Source: Oculatella sp. LEGE 06141 (GTDB lineage Bacteria; Cyanobacteriota; Cyanobacteriia; Elainellales; Elainellaceae). From it: a stretch of 64,000 nt of DNA. The stretch covers positions 186,001 through 250,000 of the forward strand of contig NZ_JADEWO010000001.1 of assembly GCF_015207605.1 (NCBI RefSeq). The letters are read 5' to 3'. Shown here in pieces: positions 19,304 through 27,962 of the stretch (positions are counted from its first letter, which is position 1; each line of letters opens with the position of its first letter). The translations under genes were made by a program, and so were the position numbers. The notes beneath the pieces are model-generated. The model saw only the letters and a list, made by a program, of their open reading frames with translations. It searched no databases and was not told where the DNA came from.

Positions 19304-19798
19304 TCAGCCCACCAGTCGTGCTAACACTTCTTGAACCGCAGCGGGTAACTGCCGCATGATTTTGCCTTTGTCCCGATCGACTGCCACCAGGGTTACCTGA
19401 GCCGTTGCATATAATTCCTGCTCATCCACCGATTGAATAATGTACTCCCAAACCATCTTCACACCGTCCATTGCCGTGGTGCGGGTTTTGACGATTGCAG
19501 GCATCCCCATCCGAATCGAGCGGTGATACCGTACCGACAGATCAACCACAGGCAAATCACACCCCCAGGCCACTAAGTCTACAAATTCAACCCCGATCGA
19601 TCGCAAGCATTCTACTCGTGCCTCTTCCATCCAGGCTAGATACGTGCCATGCCACACCACTCCTGCATAATCGGTGTGATGCGGCTGTGCCCGAACCGGA
19701 TACTCAAACCACTTCTCGGTTGTGGCTTGCAGTGATGATGGCTCGATCGCCTGAGTGGGGCGTAACTGCGGCTGCATTTGCTCCATACTTTTATACAA
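19304..19798 (-). CDS. Hot-dog fold acyl-CoA thioesterase (YbgC/4HBT type)
   Basis: Protein of 164 residues with the 4-hydroxybenzoyl-CoA thioesterase signature around the catalytic Asp: HHTDYAGVVWHGTYLAWMEEAR, followed by helix residues LRSIGVEF and strands DLSVRYHRSIRMGMPAIVKT. The N-terminal 30 residues are an extension, and a shorter start is possible. A different hot-dog thioesterase lies at 62617-63051, and that one better fits the phylloquinone pathway, so this one may act on other acyl-CoAs. Confidence 0.85.
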   Translation of the reverse strand: MYKSMEQMQPQLRPTQAIEPSSLQATTEKWFEYPVRAQPHHTDYAGVVWHGTYLAWMEEARVECLRSIGVEFVDLVAWGCDLPVVDLSVRYHRSIRMGMPAIVKTRTTAMDGVKMVWEYIIQSVDEQELYATAQVTLVAVDRDKGKIMRQLPAAVQEVLARLVG

Positions 19799-20179
19799 CG
19801 TTGTAGTTCTACATCAATTTTTACACCATCCTCATCTATTACTGGGTTAACAGTAAAACATTGATACAAAATCTATTACTCCAAATGGGATGGAATTGAA
19901 CTTTAGTAAAGCAGTATTGGACTATGCAGAAAAACAAATTCAATCAGCTCATCAACACCGTTTGATGTTGCTTCTGCTCAATCAAAATAAGACGACAAAT
20001 CCTTCACAAACCATACGTTAAAACAGATTAAGAAGTAGCTCAAACTGGTCACTACATCGGGCTATGATGATGTGGGCACAAAAGGATAAACAAAGCATTT
20101 TTGCAGATTTCAAGTGGGATTTATGACATCATCAGCAGTCCCGTCACTTCAAACGCAAAGAGTTAGCAAAAAGACAATT
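19799..20179. promoter_or_regulatory. Divergent intergenic region, thioesterase / universal stress protein
   Basis: About 380 A/T-rich bases between divergent genes. No supported ORF, RNA or repeat is visible. Promoters for both flanking genes are expected here, but I cannot position them. Confidence 0.35.
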
Positions 20180-21028
20180 ATGATTGAAAAAATTTTGCTG
20201 GCAGATTCTGGAATTGGCAACTCCGAAGAAATGTTAAAAGCGTTAATGGATATTCCCATGATCCAGCGCGCTGCTGTCACCGTTTTGCACGTTGTGACAC
20301 CTCAATCGACCTCTGACATGATGACCACGAAGTGGGAAGAAGGTGGTAAAACTCTGGCAACCGCCATTCAAAACCTTCAGCTTGATCCAGGGCGGGTTAC
20401 CGCCATGTTGCGAGAGGGAGATCCCAAAGACATCGTTTGTCGCGTTGCGGAAGAAATAGATGCTGACCTCATTATCATGGGTTCTCGAGGTTTGAAGCGG
20501 CTGCAATCTATTCTGGAAAATTCCGTCAGTCAGTACGTGTTTCAGTTAGCCTCACGCCCAATGTTGTTGGTTAAAGATGACATTTATGTCAGAAAAATCA
20601 ACCGCGTAATGGTAGCCATAGACAAATCTGGATCGGCACAGGAAGGTGTAAAACTGGCAATGGCTCTCCTTCAAGGCATTCCAGGAGGGCAGCTTATTCT
20701 GGCTCATGCCAACCCGGATATGAAGCTGAAGCCCGGCGAGATTGCTGCGAATCCAGACGAAGATCCGGTTTTGATGCCCGTAACCGCAGAAGCAAAACGG
20801 CGCGGCATTTCCTATAAGTGCGTTGCACCTCAAGGGAAACCGGGCGCACGGCTGTGTCAGGTCGCCGATGAGATGAACGTTGACCTGCTGATCTTAGGTT
20901 CGCCCGAGCGCCGCCCTTCTATTGCAAAAGGGTTACCCGATCTCGATCGCCTACTGGGGCAATCCCTATCAGACTATGTGCGAGTCTACGCTAACTGCCC
21001 GGTTTTATTAGTTCGAACCGTCGATTAG
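20180..21028 (+). CDS. Tandem universal stress protein (two UspA domains)
   Basis: Two UspA domains in one polypeptide. Domain 1 (about 1-135 from the ATG at 20180, MIEKILLADSG) carries the ATP-binding loop MGSRGLKRL followed by NSVSQYV. Domain 2 has LGSPERRP and a less canonical loop ending in SLSDYVRVY. The frame is open from GTG 20114 and ATG 20123, but homologues begin at MIEKILL. Such proteins bind ATP/AMP and are induced in stress. The second domain's loop is degenerate, so only the first may bind nucleotide. Confidence 0.85.
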   Translation: MIEKILLADSGIGNSEEMLKALMDIPMIQRAAVTVLHVVTPQSTSDMMTTKWEEGGKTLATAIQNLQLDPGRVTAMLREGDPKDIVCRVAEEIDADLIIMGSRGLKRLQSILENSVSQYVFQLASRPMLLVKDDIYVRKINRVMVAIDKSGSAQEGVKLAMALLQGIPGGQLILAHANPDMKLKPGEIAANPDEDPVLMPVTAEAKRRGISYKCVAPQGKPGARLCQVADEMNVDLLILGSPERRPSIAKGLPDLDRLLGQSLSDYVRVYANCPVLLVRTVD

Positions 21029-21058
21029 TTTGGTTAAAATTTGGGGGGTAGGCCAGCA

Positions 21059-22009
21059 TTGAGAAATAAGGTGTCTGCTCCCCGCAATCGCACGATCCGA
21101 TTAACCGAGGCTGAACAAGACGATTATCAACGTCGCTTAATCCGGCTCGATTGCCCTGCGCTACTTCATACCATTCTGAATCGCACCATCTGTCAGGATT
21201 TGTTTGAGGTGCTGGATTGGTTGCCCGATCAATGCGTCGATCTCCTCTTTGTTGATCCACCTTACAATCTGACCAAGCAATTTAATCAGCAGTCGGTAAA
21301 GCGGCGATCGCTAGCCGATTATGAATCGTGGGTAGACAGTTGGCTGGCACCCCTGGTACGCACACTCAAGCCCAACGCTTCCGTTTATTTATGTGGAGAC
21401 TGGCAATCCTCACCAGCGTTATATACTGTCGCATCTCGCTACTTCATCGTTCGGAACCGCATCACATGGGAACGGGAAAAAGGGCGAGGTGCTAAAGCCA
21501 ACTGGAAAAACTGTGCTGAAGATATTTGGTTTTGCACCGTTTCAAATACCTACTATTTCGATGCGGATGCCGTGCGGCTTAAACGGTTGGTTCGTGCGCC
21601 CTACACGCTCAAGGGAGATCCAAAAGACTGGGAGCGCACCGCCTCCGGCAACTTTCGCTTGACCGCCGCCTCGAATCTGTGGACCGACCTCACCATTCCG
21701 TTCTGGTCAATGCCTGAAAATACCGACCATCCAACCCAGAAACCAGAAAAGCTTTTAGCCAAAATCATTCTGGCCAGTTCCCCTTCTGGAGGAGTCGTGT
21801 TGGATCCGTTTTTAGGATCGGGAACAACCTCGGTGGTGGCGAAGAAACTCGATCGCCATTTTGTGGGCATCGAAATGGATGAGCAGTTTGCCTGTCTGGC
21901 CGAAAAGCGACTGGACCTGGCAGAAACCAGCCGCCAGATTCAAGGGTATTGCGATCGCGTCTTCTGGGAACGAAATAGCCTTCCGTGGCAACGTCTGTTA
22001 AAGCCATAA
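21059..22009 (+). CDS. Beta-class site-specific DNA methyltransferase
   Basis: Amino-methyltransferase. Catalytic motif IV DPPY comes early (VDLLFVDPPYNLTKQF, at about 72-75 of the longest frame) and the SAM-binding motif I DPFLGSGTTSVV comes late (about 255-266), preceded by HPTQKPEKLL. This order defines the beta class (N6-adenine or N4-cytosine). No restriction endonuclease is adjacent, so it looks solitary, like the conserved cyanobacterial orphan methylases. The frame is open from TTG 21041, but a GGGGGG site fits TTG 21059 better. The target sequence is unknown. Confidence 0.85.
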   Translation: MRNKVSAPRNRTIRLTEAEQDDYQRRLIRLDCPALLHTILNRTICQDLFEVLDWLPDQCVDLLFVDPPYNLTKQFNQQSVKRRSLADYESWVDSWLAPLVRTLKPNASVYLCGDWQSSPALYTVASRYFIVRNRITWEREKGRGAKANWKNCAEDIWFCTVSNTYYFDADAVRLKRLVRAPYTLKGDPKDWERTASGNFRLTAASNLWTDLTIPFWSMPENTDHPTQKPEKLLAKIILASSPSGGVVLDPFLGSGTTSVVAKKLDRHFVGIEMDEQFACLAEKRLDLAETSRQIQGYCDRVFWERNSLPWQRLLKP

Positions 22010-22021
22010 ATACCAACAATA

Positions 22022-22049
22022 AAAACGCCAGGGAAACCCCAGCGTTTAA
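22022..22049. terminator. Hairpin between convergent methyltransferase and psbM genes
   Basis: AAACGC pairs with GCGTTT, and an inner GGG/CCC extends the stem with a small bulge. The position between two convergent gene ends suggests it serves both. Confidence 0.55.
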
Positions 22050-22092
22050 TCCACATTGATGACATTCCTTAATGCCTGTTTAACAGCACTCT

Positions 22093-22206
22093 TTAAGAAT
22101 CCTTACTTTGACGACTAGCGGTCTGAATATAAAGAATGAGCAGGAAAACCGTTGGAACTAGCACAAACAAAATGCTGGCAACAAATCCTAAATCATTAAC
22201 TTCCAT
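22093..22206 (-). CDS. psbM: Photosystem II subunit PsbM
   Basis: A 37-residue single-helix protein, [18 protein letters not shown] then [10 protein letters not shown] and a polar tail (TASRQSKDS). It matches the known PsbM sequence nearly throughout. PsbM sits at the photosystem II dimer interface and stabilises the dimer and the QB site. The frame is open well upstream, but the ATG at 22206 gives the standard protein. It lies next to the ferredoxin gene and the divergent psbB. Confidence 0.95.
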   Translation of the reverse strand: MEVNDLGFVASILFVLVPTVFLLILYIQTASRQSKDS

Positions 22207-22381
22207 GATGGCTCCAGCCTCTATTTCATTTCTCAAACATTGGATGAACCTATGGACAAGGATATCACCTGAAGAGTTGTGAGGTAGTAGTGTAAAGTTT
22301 TGAATCAAATATGACACTACAGACAAAGAGCAGCCCAGGTAAAGCCTGAAGGGTTACCTGAGGCTCTGGTCTCAACCCAAA

Positions 22382-22678
22382 CTAAGGTTTGGTCTTCACG
22401 CTGACCGATCCATTCACCAACGCCTGACAGGCTAATCGATAATTATCCGGTCTTTTTTTGAGCTTGCGATTTTCTACATCGGTACGGGGCGAAAGATTTT
22501 CCATCCCGTCTGTAATCTCAACTACACACGTGCCGCACTGTCCATAACCACCGCAGTTCATCATCTTACCGACAAACTTATACAGATCAATACCGTTTTC
22601 AAGCGCTTTAAATCGCAAATTAGCTCCGTCAGCTACTGTAATCTCTTTCTCTTCTTTCACAAAAGTAATATTGGCCAT
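22382..22678 (-). CDS. [2Fe-2S] ferredoxin with atypical cysteine spacing
   Basis: A 98-residue ferredoxin fold with cluster ligands Cys42, Cys48, Cys51 and Cys84, spaced C-x5-C-x2-C...C. Photosynthetic PetF has C-x4-C-x2-C, so this is a separate type. The surface is also more basic than PetF (KLKKRP near 73-78). An AAGGATG site precedes the ATG. It is divergent from psbB with a 255-base shared intergenic region and lies upstream of psbM on the same strand. A role connected with photosystem II is suggested by context only. Confidence 0.88.
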   Translation of the reverse strand: MANITFVKEEKEITVADGANLRFKALENGIDLYKFVGKMMNCGGYGQCGTCVVEITDGMENLSPRTDVENRKLKKRPDNYRLACQALVNGSVSVKTKP

Positions 22679-22933
22679 TTCACATCCTTGTTCCTGGGAT
22701 TGCCTTAAGCTACGCTTGCAATCGCTTTTGACACTGGTTACACTTCTTTATACACTTTCATTTTTACAAGCGTATTGTCAAACCGTTGAGTCGTCCTCTT
22801 TCGTCATGTAGAAATCAGGCGATATCAATGGTTGAGCGTCTTAAGCGACCTTGATTCTGGTAGGCTTACCAGTATGAGGCACCTTAATAAAAGGCTGAAG
22901 AAAGCGTTGAAACATATAGGAGGAGCGTAGTCG

Positions 22934-24466
22934 ATGGGACTACCCTGGTACCGAGTACACACAGTGGTTCTGAATGATCCGGGGCGGCTGATTGCTGTAC
23001 ACCTAATGCATACGGCCTTGGTAGCAGGCTGGGCTGGTTCAATGGCTCTATATGAACTGGCTATTTTTGATCCGAGCGATCCTGTCCTGAATCCCATGTG
23101 GCGTCAGGGCATGTTCGTGATGCCCTTCATGGCTCGTCTGGGTGTTACCCAATCGTGGGGCGGCTGGAATATCACCGGTGAAGCAGCTACCAATCCCGGT
23201 TTTTGGTCATTTGAAGGAGTTGCGGCAGCTCACATTGTGCTGTCGGGTCTACTATTTTTAGCAGCTTGCTGGCACTGGGTTTACTGGGATCTAGAGCTAT
23301 TCCGCGATCCTCGTACGGGTGAAGCAGCGCTAGACTTACCCAAAATGTTTGGGATTCACTTGTTCTTGTCTGGATTACTCTGCTTTGGATTTGGCGCGTT
23401 TCATTTAACGGGTCTTTTTGGACCCGGTATGTGGGTTTCCGACCCGTATGGCTTAACGGGAAGCGTTCAACCGGTTGCCCCATCGTGGGGGCCAGAAGGC
23501 TTTAACCCGTTTAATCCAGGAGGTATCGTTGCTCATCATATTGCCGCTGGAGTCGTTGGTATTATTGCTGGGCTGTTCCATTTAGCGGTTCGTCCGCCCG
23601 AGCGTTTGTACAAAGCGCTGCGGATGGGTAATATTGAAACCGTTCTTTCCAGCAGTATCGCTGCCGTTTTCTTTGCTGCATTTGTGGTAGCGGGTACGAT
23701 GTGGTACGGTCATGCGTCCACTCCAATTGAGCTATTTGGGCCAACCCGTTATCAATGGGATAGTAGTTACTTCCAGCAGGAAATCAACCGTCGCGTTCAA
23801 TCTCAGGTCTCTCAGGGAAGCAGTTTTGAGGACGCATGGTTATCCATTCCTGAAAAGCTAGCTTTTTACGACTATGTCGGTAATAACCCGTCGAAGGGTG
23901 GGCTATTCCGCACAGGGCCAATGAACCAGGGAGACGGGATTGCCCAGAGTTGGCAAGGGCATCCGGTTTTCACCGATGCCGAAGGGCGTGAGCTAACGGT
24001 TCGCCGCCTGCCTAACTTTTTTGAGAACTTCCCAGTGGTGTTGGTTGATAAAGACGGGGTTGTCCGGGCTGATATTCCGTTTAGACGGGCTGAATCGAAG
24101 TACAGCTTTGAGCAGACCGGTGTCACGGTCTCTCTATATGGCGGTGAACTCGATGGTCAAACCTTTAGCGATCCGGCAACGGTGAAGCAGTTTGCCCGTA
24201 AAGCTCAGCTAGGCGAGGTGTTCTCGTTCGATCGCGAAACCTTGAACTCTGACGGTGTGTTCCGTACTAGCCCACGCGGTTGGTTCACTTACGGCCATGC
24301 TGTTTTTGCACTGCTCTTCTTCTTCGGGCACATCTGGCATGGCTCTAGAACGCTGTTCCGGGATGTGTTTGCTGGAGTTGATCCTGATCTATCTGAAGAG
24401 CAAGTTGAGTGGGGTTACTTCCAGAAAGTGGGTGATAAATCTACTCGTCGGAAAGAAGCCGTTTAG
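22934..24466 (+). CDS. psbB: Photosystem II CP47 chlorophyll-binding protein
   Basis: The 510-residue inner antenna of photosystem II. The N-terminus [18 protein letters not shown] and the six helices with chlorophyll-ligating histidines ([86 protein letters not shown]) are all present. The large lumenal loop between helices 5 and 6 is intact. AGGAGGAG lies ahead of the ATG. psbT follows 115 bases later and is probably cotranscribed. Confidence 0.98.
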   Translation: MGLPWYRVHTVVLNDPGRLIAVHLMHTALVAGWAGSMALYELAIFDPSDPVLNPMWRQGMFVMPFMARLGVTQSWGGWNITGEAATNPGFWSFEGVAAAHIVLSGLLFLAACWHWVYWDLELFRDPRTGEAALDLPKMFGIHLFLSGLLCFGFGAFHLTGLFGPGMWVSDPYGLTGSVQPVAPSWGPEGFNPFNPGGIVAHHIAAGVVGIIAGLFHLAVRPPERLYKALRMGNIETVLSSSIAAVFFAAFVVAGTMWYGHASTPIELFGPTRYQWDSSYFQQEINRRVQSQVSQGSSFEDAWLSIPEKLAFYDYVGNNPSKGGLFRTGPMNQGDGIAQSWQGHPVFTDAEGRELTVRRLPNFFENFPVVLVDKDGVVRADIPFRRAESKYSFEQTGVTVSLYGGELDGQTFSDPATVKQFARKAQLGEVFSFDRETLNSDGVFRTSPRGWFTYGHAVFALLFFFGHIWHGSRTLFRDVFAGVDPDLSEEQVEWGYFQKVGDKSTRRKEAV

Positions 24467-24581
24467 CGCTCTCAACTGTTAGGAGACAAGTGGTCTGACT
24501 GGTGCATTCGTTGTATCTAGTTAGACCATTTATCGCATCCACTGTAGACTAGTAGTAACTGGACGCATTTGGACTAAATCT

Positions 24582-24680
24582 ATGGAAAGCGTTGCATACA
24601 TCCTGTTTTTGGCTGGAGCAATCTCGGTACTATTCTTTGCGATTGCGTTTCGTGAGCCACCCCGGATTACAAAGAAATAG
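24582..24680 (+). CDS. psbT: Photosystem II subunit PsbT
   Basis: A 32-residue single-helix protein, MESVAYILFLAGAISVLFF then AIAFREPPRITKK. The FREPPRI tail is diagnostic of PsbT, which stabilises the photosystem II dimer and the QA site. It follows psbB as in most cyanobacteria and plastids. A large hairpin terminator lies 45 bases downstream. Confidence 0.96.
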   Translation: MESVAYILFLAGAISVLFFAIAFREPPRITKK

Positions 24681-24725
24681 AGTTTGTGTATTCGTTAATG
24701 TGTCATACACTGAGTTTGTATGACG

Positions 24726-24791
24726 AAAACCTGAGCCAGTGCCTTATGTCTAGCTATTTTATATAGCTAGATCTAAAGCGGCTCAGGTTTT
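24726..24791 (+). terminator. Nested hairpin terminator of psbB-psbT
   Basis: An outer 12-bp perfect stem AAAACCTGAGCC/GGCTCAGGTTTT encloses a second hairpin with stem TCTAGCTA/TAGCTAGA. The two-level structure ends in a T-rich run and closes the psbB-psbT unit. Confidence 0.85.
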
Positions 24792-24868
24792 GTCTATTCT
24801 TGTTTGTAAGGATAACGTTTGCTTTTGGTGCATTTACTTTCTACGAACTTGCCCAGAGGGCGCTAATT

Positions 24869-25420
24869 ATGCGATGTCCATTCTGCCAATTTCCAGACAA
24901 CCGAGTGTTAGAGTCTCGCTCTGCTGAATCTGGCCAGAGCGTGCGGCGACGGCGAGAGTGTTTGCAGTGCGATCGCCGCTTTACTACCTACGAGCGAATC
25001 GAGTTTGTGCCCGTCATTGTCATCAAACGGAACAGCGATCGCGAATCATTTGACCGCTCAAAATTGCTGCGTGGGGTGATGCGAGCCTGTGAAAAAACAG
25101 GGGTATCCTCACTGGCTCTGGAAGCTCTAGTCGATGAGATCGAAGCTGACCTTCAACAACGAGCCGTACGCGAAGTGCCCAGCAATGAAATTGGGGAACT
25201 GGTACTACAGCACTTACAAAACTTAAATGAAGTTGCCTATGTCCGTTTCGCCTCTGTTTATCGGCAGTTTAGAGGTATTCGCGATTTTGCTGATGCGTTG
25301 AACCACCTTCAAAGTTCAGCAGCGCAGTCTCAGCAGTTACAAGAGGCAGAGCGCTCAGCCGGTGCTAGTTTTGTCAACCATGATGAACAAAAAAACTCGG
25401 CCCCCTCTATGACTCACTAA
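24869..25420 (+). CDS. nrdR: NrdR, transcriptional repressor of ribonucleotide reductase genes
   Basis: From ATG 24869 (AGAGGG site 8 bases upstream) the protein is 183 residues. It has an N-terminal zinc ribbon with Cys3, Cys6, Cys31 and Cys34 (MRCPFC... ECLQCDRRF), then an ATP-cone domain starting near [18 protein letters not shown]. NrdR senses ATP/dATP and binds NrdR boxes upstream of nrd genes. The C-terminal 35 residues (Gln/Ser-rich) extend beyond the ~150-residue family norm. The frame is open to 24800, but that extension lacks family similarity. Confidence 0.92.
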   Translation: MRCPFCQFPDNRVLESRSAESGQSVRRRRECLQCDRRFTTYERIEFVPVIVIKRNSDRESFDRSKLLRGVMRACEKTGVSSLALEALVDEIEADLQQRAVREVPSNEIGELVLQHLQNLNEVAYVRFASVYRQFRGIRDFADALNHLQSSAAQSQQLQEAERSAGASFVNHDEQKNSAPSMTH

Positions 25421-25816
25421 GCGCAACAGGCTGTTCCGAGCCATTCAAACGTACTACAGTAAATCGAGTCGCTTGGCCGCAAGCTGTAGATGACCTGAGA
25501 CGATTGTTGAAGCAACTGTAATTGGCGATCGCACCGTAATATCGCACCGTAATATTAGACAAACTACTATAAACAGGGCTGTTGCAACGGTCTGGTTAGC
25601 TAATTCACCTTCTATGAATTAACTAGAAGGATAGATTTGTATGTTCAACTGAGCTATGATTAGACTTCTAGGGTCAACACACCAAGATTCAGATCTCATA
25701 CAATAAGACTTATTTGAGACTGGCCAAGACTGCATATTGATTACGTCCACCAACGTTTATATGCATCGCTAGGAGACCACTATTACTACGGAGATAACCA
25801 CTAGGAAACAGTTAGC
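25421..25816 (+). promoter_or_regulatory. 5' region of rps1
   Basis: About 400 bases without a gene between nrdR and rps1. It holds the tandem 13-mer and a small hairpin CCTTCTA/TAGAAGG at 25608-25630. A long leader is plausible for a ribosomal protein gene under autogenous control, but that is inference. Confidence 0.4.
25528..25553. repeat. Perfect tandem 13-bp repeat
   Basis: ATCGCACCGTAAT occurs twice head to tail in the region upstream of rps1. It could be a binding site pair or chance slippage. Confidence 0.6.
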
Positions 25817-26788
25817 ATGGTCAATCAGGAAACAACGGACATTGGCTTTACTCACGAAGACTTCGCTGCACTTCTCGACAAGTACGATTACCACTTCAGC
25901 CCTGGAGACATCGTGGCTGGAACGGTATTCAGTCTGGAACCGAGAGGCGCTCTGATTGACATTGGTGCTAAAACGGCAGCTTACATTCCAATTCAGGAAA
26001 TGTCGATCAACCGGATTGATGGCCCCGAAGAGGTGCTGCAATCCAACGAAACCCGCGAATTCTTTATCCTCACGGATGAGAACGAAGACGGGCAGTTAAC
26101 CCTTTCCATTCGTCGCATTGAGTATATGCGCGCCTGGGAACGGGTTCGGCAGCTTCAAGCTGAAGATGCAACGGTACGTTCCAGCGTATTTGCGACCAAC
26201 CGAGGTGGAGCCTTGGTACGAATTGAGGGACTGAGAGGCTTCATCCCAGGTTCGCACATCAGCACTCGTAAGCCGAAAGAAGATTTAGTCGGAGAAGAAT
26301 TGCCTCTGAAGTTTTTAGAGGTAGACGAAGATCGCAACCGATTGGTATTGAGCCATCGTCGGGCTTTGGTTGAGCGCAAGATGAACCGTCTGGAAGTTGG
26401 CGAAGTCGTCATCGGTACGGTTCGAGGGCTTAAGCCGTATGGTGCATTCATTGATATTGGTGGGGTTAGCGGTTTGCTCCACATCTCTGAGATTTCTCAT
26501 GATCACATTGATACGCCTCACAGCGTCTTTAATGTGAATGACGAAGTGAAAGTGATGATTATTGACCTCGATGCAGAGCGTGGCCGTATCTCGCTGTCAA
26601 CCAAACAGCTTGAGCCGGAACCGGGGGATATGGTGAAGAACCCGGGTTTGGTTTACGACAAAGCTGAGGAGATGGCTGCCAAATATCGTGAAAAGATGTT
26701 GCAGCAGTCTCAGCCCGACCAGGATGAGGCCGAACTGGAAGTCGATGCGATTGTTGAGGAAGAGATCCCTGAAGCAATCGAAGAATAA
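25817..26788 (+). CDS. rpsA: 30S ribosomal protein S1
   Basis: A 323-residue protein with three S1 RNA-binding domains, at about 30-100, 118-182 and 197-266. The last has the clearest motif (GEVVIGTVRGLKPYGAFIDIGGVSGLLHISEIS). Cyanobacterial and plastid S1 carry about three domains rather than the six of E. coli, so the length is normal. An acidic tail follows. It binds mRNA at the 30S subunit during initiation. A strong terminator lies downstream, indicating a single-gene transcript. Confidence 0.93.
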   Translation: MVNQETTDIGFTHEDFAALLDKYDYHFSPGDIVAGTVFSLEPRGALIDIGAKTAAYIPIQEMSINRIDGPEEVLQSNETREFFILTDENEDGQLTLSIRRIEYMRAWERVRQLQAEDATVRSSVFATNRGGALVRIEGLRGFIPGSHISTRKPKEDLVGEELPLKFLEVDEDRNRLVLSHRRALVERKMNRLEVGEVVIGTVRGLKPYGAFIDIGGVSGLLHISEISHDHIDTPHSVFNVNDEVKVMIIDLDAERGRISLSTKQLEPEPGDMVKNPGLVYDKAEEMAAKYREKMLQQSQPDQDEAELEVDAIVEEEIPEAIEE

Positions 26789-26843
26789 TATCTTTACAGG
26801 TCTGAGTTCGCGGTTAACCTGCGTTTTGAGCAGACACTAAAGT

Positions 26844-26889
26844 AAACGCCAAAAAGGAGAGGGTTTTACACCTCTCCTTTTTGGCGTTT
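26844..26889 (+). terminator. Strong terminator of rps1
   Basis: A 19-bp perfect inverted repeat (AAACGCCAAAAAGGAGAGG and its complement) around an 8-base loop lies 55 bases after the rps1 stop. The poly-A/poly-T inside the stem makes it active in either direction. Confidence 0.85.
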
Positions 26890-26980
26890 AAACGGAGAAC
26901 GAAACACGGTTTGCCCACCCTGTTGTTTATTGAGCAGTCATACGCTAGAGTTGAGCGTTGTCACGTAAGGAACCGATCCA

Positions 26981-27721
26981 TTGGCGACCATTCGCTGCCC
27001 AACCAAAACCTTTCACAACATTCGCGCTATTGTGTTTGACAAAGATGGAACGTTGGCAGATTCAGAAGCGTTTTTGCGTAGTTTGGGTCAGCGGCGATCG
27101 CGCCTGATTGACGCTCAAGTGCCCGGAGTTCAAGAACCACTCCTGATGGCGTTTGGTGTAGAGACGAACCAGATCAATCCAAATGGGTTAATGGCTGTAG
27201 GCACCCGTCAGGAAAATGAAGTGGCGGCGGCAGCCTACGTTGCCGAGACAGGACGAAACTGGATCGAGGCACTTACCCTGGTTAAATCTGCTTTTGCAGA
27301 AGCGGATAAATATTTGCAGCGCAAAGCTGAGCAAACTGCGCTGTTTGCAGGTGCAGCAGAAATGTTAAGCCAGATCTCCAGTACAGGAGTCAAGCTTGCC
27401 ATCCTCTCATCGGACACGCCCGAAAATGTTGAAGAGTTTGTGCAAACCTATCAACTTGCGCCTTACCTCCACTACTTTACAGGCGTAAGCGATGGCCCCG
27501 GCAAACCGCATCCCTCTCTGTTGCGGCACGTCTGCCAAACCTTACAGATATTGCCTCAGGAAACTATCGTAGTGGGCGATTCTCAAGCAGACATTCAACT
27601 GGCGCAAGCCGCAGGGGCAGCAGGCTGCATTGGAGTGACATGGGGCTGGACTGATGCCGTGAACCTAAACGAAGCCGATGCCGTCATTGGTCAATTTGAC
27701 CAACTTCAGGTTATTCCATAG
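26981..27721 (+). CDS. HAD-family hydrolase (phosphoglycolate phosphatase-like)
   Basis: A 246-residue HAD-superfamily phosphatase. Motif I is FDKDGTLAD with the nucleophile and acid/base Asp, motif II is ILSSD, motif III Lys is in GKPHPSLL, and motif IV is VVGDSQADIQLA. A helical cap lies between motifs I and II. The substrate is not certain; phosphoglycolate is possible in a photorespiring organism. The start is TTG 26981 with AAGGA about 9 bases upstream. Confidence 0.85.
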   Translation: MATIRCPTKTFHNIRAIVFDKDGTLADSEAFLRSLGQRRSRLIDAQVPGVQEPLLMAFGVETNQINPNGLMAVGTRQENEVAAAAYVAETGRNWIEALTLVKSAFAEADKYLQRKAEQTALFAGAAEMLSQISSTGVKLAILSSDTPENVEEFVQTYQLAPYLHYFTGVSDGPGKPHPSLLRHVCQTLQILPQETIVVGDSQADIQLAQAAGAAGCIGVTWGWTDAVNLNEADAVIGQFDQLQVIP

Positions 27722-27871
27722 ATTGCAGCAACCTTATGACTAAAATCTTAGTCTATGAGTTTTGAACACCGATCGCCGTAAAACTTAGGTCTTAAGATTT
27801 GCAACTGAAGCCAAAACAGCTTATCCTGTTCTCTACTGAGATGTAGCATAGGAAACTGGTTTCATTTCCAT

Positions 27872-27904
27872 TGCTGCCAATTTGCTACGTGGCAGCAGTT
27901 TTTG
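27872..27904 (+). terminator. Hairpin plus T-run in the metK leader
   Basis: The stem TGCTGCCA/TGGCAGCA with a 10-base loop is followed by GTTTTTG, about 58 bases before the metK start. It may end the HAD gene's transcript or act as an attenuator for metK. No SAM riboswitch fold was recognised upstream. Confidence 0.7.
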
Positions 27905-27962
27905 CTCATCTGGTGTGCAACCGTGACATTCTGTCCGTTTAGCTAAAAGAGAGGTTATTTCC

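Noticed and set aside
27722-27962. SAM riboswitch upstream of metK
   Set aside because: Only a simple hairpin was found; the conserved core of known SAM aptamers is not visible.
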